Assembly: GCA_903813345.2 (NCBI GenBank)
Contig: CAIIXF020000001.1
Span: forward strand, 6,825,098 to 6,889,097
DNA from: Owenia fusiformis
Lineage: Eukaryota; Annelida; Polychaeta; Sabellida; Oweniidae
Direction of reading: 5' to 3'
Length of the DNA: 64,000 nt
The translations under genes were made by a program, and so were the position numbers. Under the pieces are notes generated by a model. That model searched no databases. It had not been told where the DNA came from and worked only from the letters and a program-made list of their open reading frames with translations. Shown in pieces: positions 1 through 11,802 of this stretch (positions are counted from its first letter, which is position 1; each line of letters opens with the position of its first letter).

Positions 1-471
1 TATTAACTTAGGAGACAATCGGTGCTAGAGTTGAGACCATGGGCGGGGTCCTCCAGCCAGCTCTGCGGAACTGTGGCCCTGCGGGACCGTGATTGTCGGG
101 AAACAGCCCAAGTAAACCTAATTCACTTTCAAACAATCAAGACGGTAAACCGTAGAGTGTACCTGTCTTATCAGCTAGATAAGTCGCGTTGCGAACATGA
201 TTGTTTGAAATTGGAGACAATTATGTACAGAGAAAGCGATGTATATTTACATAATTGAATACTATGAACTGGTTTATCTTGGAGCAGCTGCACTATCATT
301 AAAATGTAATGAATTGCAGTTGGGGAAGAATGAGTTGAAACGAATAATTGCCAAACCATGTGCGAAGCAGATATTTCACTGGGAAAAGTGAAATGAGTGA
401 AGCATATATATAAATAACATTTTTTATTTTTTAGTGCAATTGTTTTTGCTCCTTTCTACCAATTATTGATA
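1..471. other. Window edge, no callable gene
   Basis: A short GC-richer patch at about 30-110 sits in otherwise AT-rich DNA. A 78-codon open frame covers 22-258 but has no recognisable domain. The patch could be an exon of a gene lying to the left, but nothing here proves it. Confidence 0.3.
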
Positions 472-773
472 ATGAAATAAAATGTCTTTCCGAACCTTGG
501 TTGAACAAAATAGCATATACAACATGTTTTTAGACCTCTCAATATTATAGTTATACAAAGGAATTTTTGGTTGAATTTAAAAAAGTATTCAAAAAATTAA
601 AACAAAAAAAAAGATTTTGATAAAAATCAAGGTAAACCTTTTATTTCATTAACAAGATACTTTTTTAAAATCAACCAAAATTTCCTTTGTACAATTACAA
701 TATTGAGAGACCTAAACATGTTGTGTTTAAGTCGTTTTGTTCCAATGAGGTTCGGAAAGATGTTTATTTCACC
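472..773. mobile_element. Fold-back MITE
   Basis: Two arms of about 115 bp (roughly 472-595 and 655-773) are inverted copies of each other. Both carry the TGAAATAAA..CTTTCCGAACC end and an inner CCTCTCAATATT / AATATTGAGAGACC match. The loop is A-rich and there is no coding capacity. This is typical of a non-autonomous fold-back element. The superfamily is not identifiable and no clear target duplication was found. Confidence 0.6.
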
Positions 774-1550
774 CTGCGTGGAAGCATGATATGAAGAACA
801 AAACAAGTGTTTGATGAGTTTTCTAAAACAATATAGATGAAAGTATACATATATTTTTCAAATAATATTGTTACCATTCAAAAGATGACCATTAAATTGA
901 CGATGTGTTAAATTTTTAGATTTTTTTTATGACTGGTTTAAGAGAAACATGTGTTCAAACATATGTCAAAAGGTTCTCCATATCGATACCACTCCTTTGT
1001 CTAGAGTTTTGAACATGTGCTGCAAATGTTGACGGACGGACCAACGGACATCATTTGTTGTTGCTGCATTAGTTTCTTCATTCATCGTCTTCTTTCTTTG
1101 TCTTGATTGTGATGTTAGTTATCTTTCTTCAGGGTCCACAGACTTGAGACTGCGCGTAGGTGGGTTTAACGTTTTGATCAGATGGATGCCTGGTCGATCC
1201 CATAGGCTCACTGTGTGAGCCAAAAATGCAGTTTTCATTTATTACCACACTGTTTAATAAAGTTGTTACTTTGAAGTATCTTAATGAAGTAACCTTTACA
1301 CAACTTTCAAAAACTTACTTTTTTGTATCAAATGTACAGCTTTCAGTTTTATATTTCTTGCAATTCTAAAGGGTACTTCAAAGTTGAAGCAGTAGAGATA
1401 ATTTTTGAAAAACAACAATTCAATGATTCAAAATGTGTTCACGTTTGATAGATTTCACTGTAGTACTATGCACAAATATATATGTAGGTCAAGGATCCCT
1501 AGACAGTATACTTTCAACGGTTAAAGCATTTGGATTGAGTTTTCAAAATC
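774..1550. other. 5' flank of UGT copy A
   Basis: AT-rich intergenic DNA with no gene. A short GGAC-type remnant (GACGGACGGACCAACGGAC) lies near 1031-1049 and resembles the simple-repeat ends of the larger elements in this window. The last ~15 bp before the UGT start (GAGTTTTCAAAATCATGGGA) are shared with copy B, so the duplication includes the start region. Confidence 0.5.
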
Positions 1551-3149
1551 ATGGGACATTTAAAAGTGTTCATGCTTTGTAGCATGATGATGGTTGTTTT
1601 TCCGATGACTTGTCATGGAAGTAAAATATTAATGTTTCCTATTGATACAGGTTACAATAGCAGGATTATGAGCATGTTTAAACTCGGCAGAATGCTCATT
1701 AAAGCCAACCACCAGATCACATTTGTTGTTTCCGACAGAATGAAAGAGGATGCTTTGTTCAAATTGGCAGAGAGAGGAAGTTTGAATTCAAACCTTAATG
1801 TAATCAGCTATAGAACTCCACCGGTGGATCCAGCAGTAATGCACATGAGTACTGAAAACCAGGACTTTGTTGATGTAATGATCGTTAAGGACTTTCCCCA
1901 AGCTTTGAATCATTTTGGTAAAGTATTTATTATTGCACTGAATAGCACACTTTGGGATAAAACTGTCATTGACCAATTGAATGCACAAGAGTTTGACCTT
2001 ATTATTGCGGATGAATTTTCACTGTACCCAAGAATCATTGCTGCAGAAAGACACATTCCGATCATTTTATATTCCAATTGGGGCCCCATGTCTACTGATT
2101 CTGATATCATTCCGAGGTACAGCCTGGCATATGTAAATGCAAATTTCAATAGATTCAGTGATGTTATGACATTTCTACAAAGGCTGGAAAATGTATGGGA
2201 CTATCTAAGAGTCCAATGGGAAATGTCTGGTATCTACACATTAGCAGAAACTGTTTGCCAAGAACATGGTTACGGGAAATCATGTGACAATATCAGGGGG
2301 ATCCACAAGACTGTTAACCTTGTGCTCATGAACAGAAATGATGTTACTTATTACCCTGCACCCTATATGCCACATATTATTTCCTCAGAAGGGTTCTTCC
2401 TTGATAAACCAAAACCTTTAGATAAATATTACACAGATGTTATAAAAAGGTCAGGAAGAGATGGTATAATCGTGGCAAGCTTTGGGTCATTGTTCCGGAG
2501 ATTAGGACTGAAATATCGCACCATTTTTGCTGAAGCATTTTCTAAAATGCCGCAAACGGTAATATGGAGCTACGAAGGTGAAACACCAGAAGGTCTTGGA
2601 GATAACACAATTGTTTCAAAATGGATTCCTCAAACTGATCTACTGGCAAATCCTGCAGTTAAACTGCTCATAACACACTGCGGGGCTTCTTCATTATTTG
2701 AGGCATTAAACAGTGGTCTTCCTGTTGTTGGGATTCCCTTTATTGTGGACCAGGAGTACAATTGTCTTAAACTTGCGGACAGAGTCAAATCAGCCAAGTT
2801 TGTCAAGTTGAAAACTATTACGAGTGAACAACTACAAAGTGTAATGGAAGAGGCTATAAATGATAAAACATACAGAGCAAATGCAATGAAAGCCACATCA
2901 ATATATCATGACCAACCCATTGATCCAAGAAATAAAACATTGTTTTGGATTGAGTATGTCATTCGCCATAAAGGAGCAGCACACTTGAGATCAGCTGGGG
3001 AAAATCAGCTGAACTTTTTTCAATATTATCTTCTCGACATAGCTGGATTAGTTGCAGTCATTTTGTTTACTGCTTTGATAAGTTTGACTGTGATCCTGAA
3101 AGCAGTAATTAATTGCTTGCTAAAAATTTTAAAACATAAAAAGGACTAA
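1551..3149 (+). CDS. UDP-glycosyltransferase, intact copy A (UGT family, GT1)
   Basis: An intronless 532-aa protein, the usual length of an animal microsomal UGT. These enzymes transfer sugar from a UDP-sugar to small lipophilic acceptors in the ER lumen. Seen: a hydrophobic signal peptide (about residues 1-22, ending CHG), an N-terminal acceptor half with FDLIIAD, and a C-terminal donor half carrying the UGT signature WIPQTDLLANP..LLITHCGASSLFEAL..GIPFIVDQ. The DQ pair that contacts the UDP-sugar is kept. A single C-terminal membrane helix is followed by the KHKKD tail, a KxKxx-type ER-retrieval signal. Odd: where UGTs carry the catalytic histidine (S-H before the first helix) this protein reads NSRIMSM, so His appears replaced by Arg. 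The start is supported by the signal peptide and by conservation with copy B. Upstream regulation is not visible. Confidence 0.93.
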   Translation: MGHLKVFMLCSMMMVVFPMTCHGSKILMFPIDTGYNSRIMSMFKLGRMLIKANHQITFVVSDRMKEDALFKLAERGSLNSNLNVISYRTPPVDPAVMHMSTENQDFVDVMIVKDFPQALNHFGKVFIIALNSTLWDKTVIDQLNAQEFDLIIADEFSLYPRIIAAERHIPIILYSNWGPMSTDSDIIPRYSLAYVNANFNRFSDVMTFLQRLENVWDYLRVQWEMSGIYTLAETVCQEHGYGKSCDNIRGIHKTVNLVLMNRNDVTYYPAPYMPHIISSEGFFLDKPKPLDKYYTDVIKRSGRDGIIVASFGSLFRRLGLKYRTIFAEAFSKMPQTVIWSYEGETPEGLGDNTIVSKWIPQTDLLANPAVKLLITHCGASSLFEALNSGLPVVGIPFIVDQEYNCLKLADRVKSAKFVKLKTITSEQLQSVMEEAINDKTYRANAMKATSIYHDQPIDPRNKTLFWIEYVIRHKGAAHLRSAGENQLNFFQYYLLDIAGLVAVILFTALISLTVILKAVINCLLKILKHKKD

Positions 3150-3418
3150 TTCACATTTTAAAGACAATATGTAATACTTCACATCATGATGTCATTATTA
3201 CTTTTAGAGGTACTGTACTCCAACTGATATCCGATGGCATTATATTTCCTGTTTCAAAGCTATTATATTTAACTAATTTTCAGTTTTTAATTTACAACTA
3301 TTGGAATTTTGTGGCTATTATATTTTGCTTATCCAAACCTTGAAAACAGTGCAATATATAGTTGTACGCAAAAATTACTATAAGTACAAAATATTCAAGA
3401 ACACAAATGTGTACAAAA

Positions 3419-4672
3419 TGTCCCCACCAAGTGGTGATCCCGTCAAATGGTTATCCTGAAAATGAGTAGACAAGACTTTACCAACACAATTTGAGGACGG
3501 AAAATCCAAAGTGGCCACCTTAAAATTTACCCAGAATGCCAAAAATTTAGTCAGTTCTAGATTTTCATACTAAGAACCACCCCTGAAAATTTGAAATTGA
3601 TCCGTCACACAGTTAACCAGAAAACCACCTTAAAATTTACCCAGAATGCCAAAAATTTAGTCAGTTCTAGATTTTCATACTAGGAACCACCCTGAAAATT
3701 TGAAATTGATCCGTCACACAGTTAACCAGAAAACATGTAAACAAGACTTTACGATTTCAGGATGGAAAATCCAAAATGGCTGCCTTGACATTTACCCAGA
3801 ATGTCAAAGAACTAATCTGTTTGTAGATTTTCATACTAAGAATCATCCCTGAAAATATGAAATTGATCTACCAAACGGTACGGGAAGACAAGACTTTACA
3901 GACAAGATTTTAGGACGGAAAATCCAAAATGGCTGCCTTGACATTTACCCAGAATGCCAAAAAACTAATGAGATCTAGATTTTAATACTAAGAATCGTCC
4001 CTGAAAATTTGAAATTGATCCACCAAACGGTTCACCTGAAAACGCGCAGACAAGACTTCACAGACAAGATTTTAGGACCGAAAAATCCAAAATGGCCGAC
4101 AATAAAAAAGTCCTTATGAGTTTTTGCTGATTTCTTTTTACAAAATTATCACATATAACTACTGTTAACAATAAAGTAGGCTTTAACAACAAAGTACATC
4201 TGAAATTATTTATAAAGCTACTAAATAGTTAAAGTATGAAAACTCAAAAACACCATTCAATATGATATAAAGTATTATCGCGCCCTAACTTTTCTTAAGA
4301 CATTCAAAATGGCTGACATGACTGAGCTAGCAGGTCCAAAACCTAATCAGATCTAGAATGAAGTGAGCTGAACAAGATGTTAAAGTTTTAAAAGTAACTG
4401 TGAAGCAGTTTTTCTTAAAGTTTGCAGACAAGGATTTTAGCATTTGACTTCAAAATGGCCGACAGGAAGTAGGTTTCGAGTTAAATTTTTTTCATCCACA
4501 TCTATAGGCACTCTTAAGTTATCCCTGAAAATTTGAAGGTGATATCTGTAGCAGTTTTGGAGAAATCTTCCGGACGTACGGACGGACAGACGGACCGACA
4601 GACGGACGGACGGACGGACAGAAAGTCGGACGCGCCTAGGCCGACAATATGGCCCCACACTATGTGGGGACA
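3419..4672. mobile_element. TIR element carrying a ~120-160 bp ATGGC-type tandem satellite and a (GGAC)n end
   Basis: The ends TGTCCCCACCAAGTG and (reversed) TGTCCCCACATAGTG form terminal inverted repeats. The equivalent flank of UGT copy B lacks this block, which shows an insertion. Inside are about five degenerate tandem units, each with AAAATGGC[CT]GCC, a TCTAGATTTTCATACTAAG segment and CCTGAAAATTTGAAATTGATCC. A GGAC/GACGGAC tract at about 4571-4621 precedes the right end. There is no transposase, so it is non-autonomous. Confidence 0.7.
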
Positions 4673-4903
4673 TAATAATAAAATGATAAAATAACCATCA
4701 CTTATCAAAATGGTTGCCCTATTTTTCAAAATATGATCTTAGACTAATCAGCATAATTATAAGATAATTAATAAAACCATTTAGTCAATACTAAAATGGT
4801 CTAGAAATGATATATTGGACATTTACAAAAGTACAGAAATTGATAACTTGAGGTCCATCCTTGTACCGTCCATAGTAATGAATGTTCTCAATTCACATAT
4901 TTA
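4673..4903. repeat. Duplicated flank (unit 1 copy)
   Basis: This stretch (ATAACCATCACTTAT... to GGTCCATTC/CACATAT) has a clear counterpart at about 12390-12420 plus 13848-14070 downstream of UGT copy B. It marks the tandem segmental duplication that also copied the UGT. Confidence 0.6.
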
Positions 4904-5612
4904 CAGGGTGTCCCAAAAAATTGTACAAAGACAAACATGGTGATAGGCTAGAGGGAACTTGGACAAAAGGCCCTTAAATCAAAAGTTTATTGTACACTCT
5001 CCACAACGCCATGTGTTTGATACCAAATGAAAGCTAAGGACCCATGCTTTCATGATTCACTTGTCCTAATATCAAATTGTGGTATAGATTTTGTCTAAAA
5101 CGCCTGTTTCCATAGTAACCACAAAAATATGATTTTAATAAGCAGAAAATGTGTTTTACACATAACTCTAAAAGTATAACTTCGATTTTCACGAAATTGG
5201 TATCATATTGAAGCAAATAAAAAGCTTTATTTCTATAAATTATATTTATGCAAATTAGATCATTTGCATATTGATTGTGACATCATAACTGTATAATTTT
5301 GTGTATTTTTAGATAAATGAGTATATTCAGTTTCCGTACAGTAATATACAGTCAGGACATATGAATTAATTTGGTATCGTTGGAATGCTTATCGTGCCTA
5401 CTTTTGAGATCCACTTGTTATCAATTACGAAACATAGGCAGAGTATGTCTAAAATATCCGTTTCCATCATAGTAACTGAAAAATATTGTCGTAAAATATG
5501 CACAATTGAATAAACACACGGAGCTCATGTGTCACAGAAGATGTTTTTACCCATAACTCTACATACTGTATATCACTTCAATTTTGACAAAATTGCTATC
5601 GTATTGAAGATA
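4904..5612. repeat. TE-like segment with internal ~390-bp direct duplication
   Basis: Starts with CAGGGTGTCCCAAAAAA next to TA, a common start of TA-targeting DNA transposons. Two related blocks follow (about 5040-5215 and 5395-5612), sharing TGTCTAAAA..CGTTTCCAT..TAGTAAC and a CATAACTCTA..TTCGATTTT..TATTGAAG segment. The right end is not clear and no coding capacity is visible. Confidence 0.4.
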
Positions 5613-7367
5613 ATGATGAAAGACTATATTTGAAATTTTTGCTTTAGCACATTTTGTTTTAGCACCATTACTCTTCTTCCATTTTCTACAATAGCAAATA
5701 TACAATTACTCCGTGAGTGGTGAAGGGGAGTTCTTGAGATCTAGTCATGAGATAGACAACTTAGACAACAAGTTTTACATGGTAATTTTATTTAGTGTCA
5801 GAGAAAAATTTGTTTCAGCACCATCAGCCATTTTCCATGTTTGGATTTGCATTCAGCTCTGCATCAATCATAATGGAAGTCATTTAGAAATTGTTATCTA
5901 CAATGTCAAATTTCTATGAATTTTAACTGCTAATTAGAAAAGGATATTTCCACACTTAGCAGGAGTAACCACTTGGACATGCGACATCAACCTTGGGGAA
6001 GATTTCTGTGGCTCCAAGTGTTTTCTTTATTCAATGTGTTATGCTGTGTACTATACATGATATTTCTCAGATCTTAAACAGATTGAACACTGTGTGTGAT
6101 CAACAGAATGTCAATTAACTGAAAAACCTCAAATAGTGAAGACAGGTTTGTTGTCAAAATGACAATTTCTTCCTTGTTAAAGCTTGTACATACCGTAACG
6201 TTTTTGCATAAAATATTTTCACACTTAGGTTTAACTGGAGATTTTTACACCTATTTTTCAATGGATATATTCGTTCATATTCCTGTATGAGAGTACACAA
6301 ATGATCAGAAATGATTGATCTCCTATTCCTCTTAACATAACAGATATTTGTATCATTGTTTTGATTCATAGCATTGGGAAAACGATGAATGAAAAGTGAG
6401 AAAATATTCTAAAAGAAAAGGTCACATGATCAGTTGACTAGTCGCCATATAGGAAAAAATAATTTAATTAGACTTTCAAGACTTTCACTCCAATCTTACC
6501 ACACTACAAACTGTAAATTGCATTATAGAGTTACATTGAAAACGCACAAACAACTGACCAAAGAAGATGCGTCGCTATTATCTAGGTCAATCTATCGTAC
6601 TCGTTTCTGAATTTTATTATTCATCATACAAGCTTTTCTTGATTATACTCTGTATACAGATCATTAAAGCAATAACAAAGAACAATACTTCTGATGGTGT
6701 CATTGTTTTATTTTACGTGCGAGTGTAAAAACAAAATTGTATAATTGGTTTGATTTAGAACTTTCAGGTCACTCAAATAGCTACGCGAAATGTATCATTG
6801 GAAAATATTGACCAATCAATTTTTGCGTTTTTGAGGGCTTCTTAAGAACATATTTTCGTACCATCTAGATTAAAGAGCGAGCCATAAAAGGCTTAATTCT
6901 GTAGTTTTTGAACCACCCTAATATGAGCTCATTTTCATATCACTTAATTTACCCAACAAGATGGGGCTTAAAGCCATATAATGTGCCTAGATCCATCCCA
7001 CTGATCAGAGCCTCCTCCCCCAGATCACCCAATGCCAACTTCAGCAATGACCACATATGGGGAGAACAAACAGAATTGATGTAACACGAGCCTTTTACAA
7101 CACTTGATGAAAATGCATATGGTGGACATATTAAAATTCTGTTTATGTAAATTGAGTTGACAAAAAAATTAGTTTTGTGAGTTTTGGAAAACCTATTTTG
7201 AAATGAAAATGATGTTATTCGTATTATGGTCGCTGGTTGACAGACATTATGATAAATTTGAATTTATGATATACCAAATTGAAGATAATCAAATTTCCTT
7301 TCAATAAGTATATTATATGACATGTTTTCATAAATAAAATCAATATTTATATTTGAAATATGAGCAG
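5613..7367. other. Gene-free spacer
   Basis: AT-rich DNA without a credible open frame. The stretch at 5640-5700 (TTTTAGCACCATT..CTCTTCTTCCATTTTCTAC) matches 15590-15640, so the segmental duplication reaches at least this far. A GAACCACCCTAATATG remnant of a transposon end occurs near 6910. Confidence 0.45.
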
Positions 7368-8207
7368 TGTTCTCCCTAATTTTTCAAAAGTGAGTGGTGA
7401 AAAAGTTTGAATAAAAATTGATGGGTGGTGGCAAAATTATTAGGGCGGTGATAAGTTTACAAAAACATGCTTAAAAAATCGGCGCCGCTTCGCTGCGTTA
7501 CTTAATCACAATCATTTGCATCAACAGCCAATTGTTATAAATATGCTAAACATTTGTTTTGATGTTATGTAATTACATAACATCAAAACAAATGAAATTT
7601 AGCACTGTATGATCATCTACTTTAATGACAATAGGCCATGTTGCAATATAAATGCTCAGAGGTTTGTTTTAATTCAATGTTCAATTTAATATTTATTTCC
7701 ATAATATAATATAAAGTTCAATATACAAAATAATTCAGTATGTGGCCACATATTTCAACTATATTTCAATATATAATTCAACTATAATTATTGAGTCTGA
7801 AATTCCCGGGAAAATGTGCACACTTGTTCATTTTCGTTCAGTGTACTCTTCAAAATCGGAGGCTGTGAGTCCTGACCCAGAAAAAACATGTTTCATTTCT
7901 GTGCAAATCAAACTGTTTTTTATCAAAATAGAAGGTAAATTGAAGATTCTTTAGTGCAAGAAAGGTAAGTACAGACATTTCTTTATCTACATAGAGCATT
8001 TTGTATCGTTTTCAAGCAAAACGGGCTGAGATTTTGATGTGATTAAAACTTTGATTTTTTTCAATTTCTATTTTCACTTTGGGAAATTTTTCTGTCAAAG
8101 TCTAATGCGTGGCGCTGTTAATAAATGTGTGGCGCGCAATAAATCAGCGTGGCGCAGCCACAATGTGCGTGGCGCAAGCGCCACGCATTTTTCAGTCAGG
8201 GAGAACA
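7368..8207. mobile_element. Possible hAT-like non-autonomous element
   Basis: The left end CAGTGTTCTCCCTAATTTTT and the right end, which reads CTGTGTTCTCCCTGACTGA in reverse complement, are inverted and are flanked on both sides by ATGAG. The right end also holds several copies of GTGGCGC, including the hairpin GTGGCGCAAGCGCCAC at about 8170. No transposase is visible. Boundaries are tentative. Confidence 0.45.
7551..7594. repeat. Perfect 44-bp palindrome
   Basis: Every base pairs with its mirror complement. The half-site runs CATTTGTTTTGATGTTATGT and the centre is AATT. It can form a cruciform with no loop. It lies inside the possible hAT-like element. Confidence 0.9.
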
Positions 8208-9544
8208 CAGATGAGTTATATCCAGCAATCGTAATGTTAAATCGGACATCACCTTATCTCCTAACTGGTACTATTACTGAGATTTCATATCAACACTTTA
8301 GTCTACTAAATTAATGTTTAAAACTCATATATGTGAGCGTTAATGCAGGGGCATTTCATACAGCCTATAAACACTGCCCTTTCATCAAATGTCTTTTCTG
8401 GTTTCCTTAATTTCGCCAATTTCTTAAGAAATTGATGGATAATTTCAAGATTATATGATCAGACACATAAACATGGCATATACCACATACGTTTCTCATA
8501 TTTAGTTGTTGTTTTTTAGTTGTTGTTTTTTTGTTGAACCATATATTACGTACATGGATAATTGTATTTTATTTACAAGTAGGCTGCATCTTGTATTAGA
8601 CCAACATAGCATCAAGTTTCACTAGAGCTGCTTAGAACACTTCTTATCAGATGTGTTGACAGCTCTCCTGATAAAGAAAGTGTCTGGTAATTTCTGGATT
8701 TGGTCCCATTTTTTGAACCACCCTGTATTTACATATAAAACAAGGCATGACATGACAAAATGTCACCACCTAGTTGCTCACAATATTATGAGTTCAATCT
8801 TAACCTGATGAAATTTGAGCAAACTGATGTTTCCATATTTTCAGAAAGATCTGGTCTAGTTTCTAGTTTTTTTTATATGTAAATTATTTAACAACATCTT
8901 AAACAGTGAACTTGATAGTGAATTTCATATTTAAACCTACACAAACTCCCAATGTACTATACACTATAGCGTGGTAACCGTAAGGTACAACACAAGGATC
9001 TGAATTTGCGTTTTACCGTATCTCAGGTAAATGTACCAAAGCGTTATATATAAGTTTCATTCAACTGTCACACTTAATTTGGTACACACTCAGTGGTGAA
9101 GTTCAATAGATTAGAAAGAAAATTGTAATTGAACTGTGTGTGAATATGAAACTAATATACAATTCTATTTTGGTTCAGCCTTCGTAGTAGTTTACAACAA
9201 AGAACTTTTAGATTTGGCGCCAAAATAACTTAGCATTTACATGGTAACATGGTACACCATGGTCAGATGACTTCAAAAATGCTGCGAAAATAACAACATT
9301 CCAGAAATCAACATTTTCGTCTTAATAAATCATTAATTGTGGGGCAATAGCACTAACTTTGTAAGTCAAAATAACAAAAAGTTGTTATTTGTGCTAAGTA
9401 AATAAGATTTCAATGACTCAAGTGTGTTCATATTAGATGAATATCACTGTACCTCCATCCCGATTAAACTATAACTAGTAAGGGACCTCTTAACTGTGCA
9501 CTCTGAAAAACTTATCTTAAATGTGAGACCGAGTTTTCAAAATC
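8208..9544. other. 5' flank of UGT copy B
   Basis: Intergenic AT-rich DNA. AATGTCACCACCTAGTTGCTCAC near 8758 resembles the TGTCACCAC end of the small element at 46671. CACCCTGTATTTAC near 8720 resembles a transposon end. No gene is supported. Confidence 0.45.
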
Positions 9545-11784
9545 ATGGGACATTCAAAAGTGCTCATGCTTTGTTGCATGATGATGGTTGTTTTTCCAGT
9601 GACTTGTCATGGAAGTAAAATATTAATGTATCCTGTTGATGCAGGCTACAATAGCAGACTTATGAACATGTTTAAACTCGGCAGAATGCTCATTAAGGCC
9701 AACCACCAGATCACATTTGTTGTTTCCGAGAGAATGAAAGAAGATGCTTTGTTTAAATTGGCAGAGGGAGGAAAAGTGGATTCAAACCTCAATGTAATCA
9801 GCTATATTACTCCACCAGTGGATCCGACACTAATGCACTTGAGTACTGAGAACCAGGACTTTCTTGATGCATTGATCGTTAAGGACTTTGCACAGTCTCT
9901 CAATTTATATGCTCCAGCATCAAGAATGGCTTTAAAGAGCAACCTTGAGGATGAAACTGTCATTGGCCATTTATATGCAAAACAGTTTGACCTTATTATC
10001 GCGGATGAATTTGTGCTTTGCCCAAGAATCATTGCTGCAGATAGAAACATTCCGATCATTTTGTATTCCAACTGGGGCCCAATGTCTATTGATTCTGATA
10101 TCATTCCAAGGTACAGCCTAGCATATGTTAATGCAAATTTCAATAGATTCAGTGATGTTATGACATTTCTACAAAGACTTGAAAATAGTGCTTGCAACGG
10201 TAATGGATCTCACTGCCGGTAAATTTCACCTCCATTACCTTACCGTTACCGATAATCGTTGATACTGATAATGTTCCTAAAATCCCGGGGAAAAATCTGA
10301 AAGTGAAACTAAAATATTTGGAAAAATCCTTAACGAAGCCGATTTCTCAGCTTGATTTCCCGCTCACATCAACTACAGTGGATATATTGTATCATCGTGT
10401 ATCTCGTGTGTGATTGTGTATTGTTAGGAAGTCTTTGAATGATAATATAGAGTGAATTCGATCAAAATTGATCAAATTATTTGTGTTTGTTTTTACTTCA
10501 CCGAAATATCACGTCACGTGATTTGTTAATCTCGCGGCATGGGAGATGATTGACAGAAGTGGGCGGGGTTTTGCTTATCCTCCCGCCTTTTACGAATGAT
10601 TTGCAGTTGATTGACAGATTAGCTCTTCAAATGTGGAGATTGAAATATACATGATTGATAAAATATTCTTAAACGAACATTGTTTCGTAAATTTGACAAT
10701 GGATCGCAATGCCAATCATGTTGCAGCAGCATGGCGATTATCGGCAATGGATTTTATTACCGGCAATTGAGAGTATCTACTGCCGCTGCCGACAATCCGG
10801 CATTACCGTAAGGCACTACTTGAAAATGTATGGGATTATCTAAGAATCCGATGGGAAATCTCTGGTATCTACACATTAGCAGAAGCTGTTTGCCAAGAAC
10901 ATGGTTACGGGAAGTCTTGTGACAATATCAGGGGGATCCACAAGACTGTTAACCTTGTGCTCATGAACAGAAATGATGTTACTTATTACCCTGCACCCTA
11001 TATGCCACATATTATTTCCTCAGAAGGGTTCTTCCTTGATAAACCAAAACCTTTAGATAAATATTACACAGATGTCATAAAAAGGTCAGGAAGAGATGGT
11101 ATCATCGTGGCTAGCTTTGGGTCATTGTTCCGGAGATTAGCGCCGAGATATAGTACCATTTTTGCTGAAGCATTTTCTAAAATGCCGCAAACTGTAATAT
11201 GGAGCTACGAAGGTGAAACACCAGAAGGTCTTGGAGATAACACAATTGTTTCAAAATGGATTCCTCAAACTGATCTACTGGCAAATCCTGCAGTTAAACT
11301 GTTCATAACACAGTGCGGTGTTTCTTCATTATTTGAGGCATTAAACTATGGTCTCCCTGTTGTTGGGATTCCCTTTATTGGGGACCAGGAGTACAATTGT
11401 CTTAAACTTGCGGACAGAGTCAAATCAGCCAAGTTTGTCAAGTTGAAAACTATTACGAGTGGACAACTACAAAGTGTAATGGAAGAGGCTATAAATGATA
11501 AAACATACAGAGCAAATGCAATGAAAGCCACATCAATATATCATGACCAACCCATTGATCCAAGATATAAAACATTGTTTTGGATTGAGTATGTCATTCG
11601 CCATAAAGGAGCAGCACACTTGAGATCAGCTGGGGAAAATCAGCTGAACTTTTTTCAATATTATCTTCTCGACATAGCTGGATTAGTTGCAGTCATTTTG
11701 TTTACTGCTTTGATAAGTTTGACTGTGATCCTGAAAGCAGTGATTAATTGCTTGCTAAAAACTTTAAAACATAAAAAGGACTAA
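9545..11784 (+). pseudogene. UDP-glycosyltransferase copy B, interrupted by a hAT element
   Basis: This copy is close to copy A but its frame is broken. Codons for residues 1 to about 214 run from 9545 to 10185. A 633-bp insertion adds a stop at 10220-10222, and the UGT frame resumes at 10827 and runs to the stop at 11782-11784. Signal peptide, FDLIIAD, signature region, membrane helix and KHKKD tail are all recognisable in the two halves. Beyond the insertion there is a change in the donor-site signature: THCGASS of copy A is TQCGVSS here, losing the histidine. The catalytic-histidine position is Arg (NSRLMNM), as in copy A. Unless the insertion is spliced out or is polymorphic, it should not give a full enzyme. 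The N-terminal half differs from copy A much more than the C-terminal half does. Confidence 0.88.
10186..10818. mobile_element. hAT-type MITE inserted in UGT copy B
   Basis: The left end TAGTGCTTGCAACGGTAATG and the right end ACCGTAAGGCACTA are inverted. The element is flanked by identical 8-bp target duplications CTTGAAAA at 10178-10185 and 10819-10826. An 8-bp duplication with TAGTG..CACTA termini is diagnostic of the hAT superfamily. It is 633 bp long with no transposase, hence non-autonomous. Confidence 0.9.
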
Positions 11785-11802
11785 TTCACATTTTAAAGAC
11801 AA

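Noticed and set aside
22-258. 78-codon frame at the left edge
   Set aside because: It has a non-ATG start, no motif and no supporting signals.
5713-5919. 68-codon frame
   Set aside because: It lies in decayed repeat sequence shared with 15590-15650. No protein features.
4904-8725. One 3.8-kb TIR element from CAGGGTGTCCC to GAACCACCCTG
   Set aside because: Homology between the two duplication units resumes at about 5615 and 15566, inside this interval, so the two ends do not belong to a single insertion.
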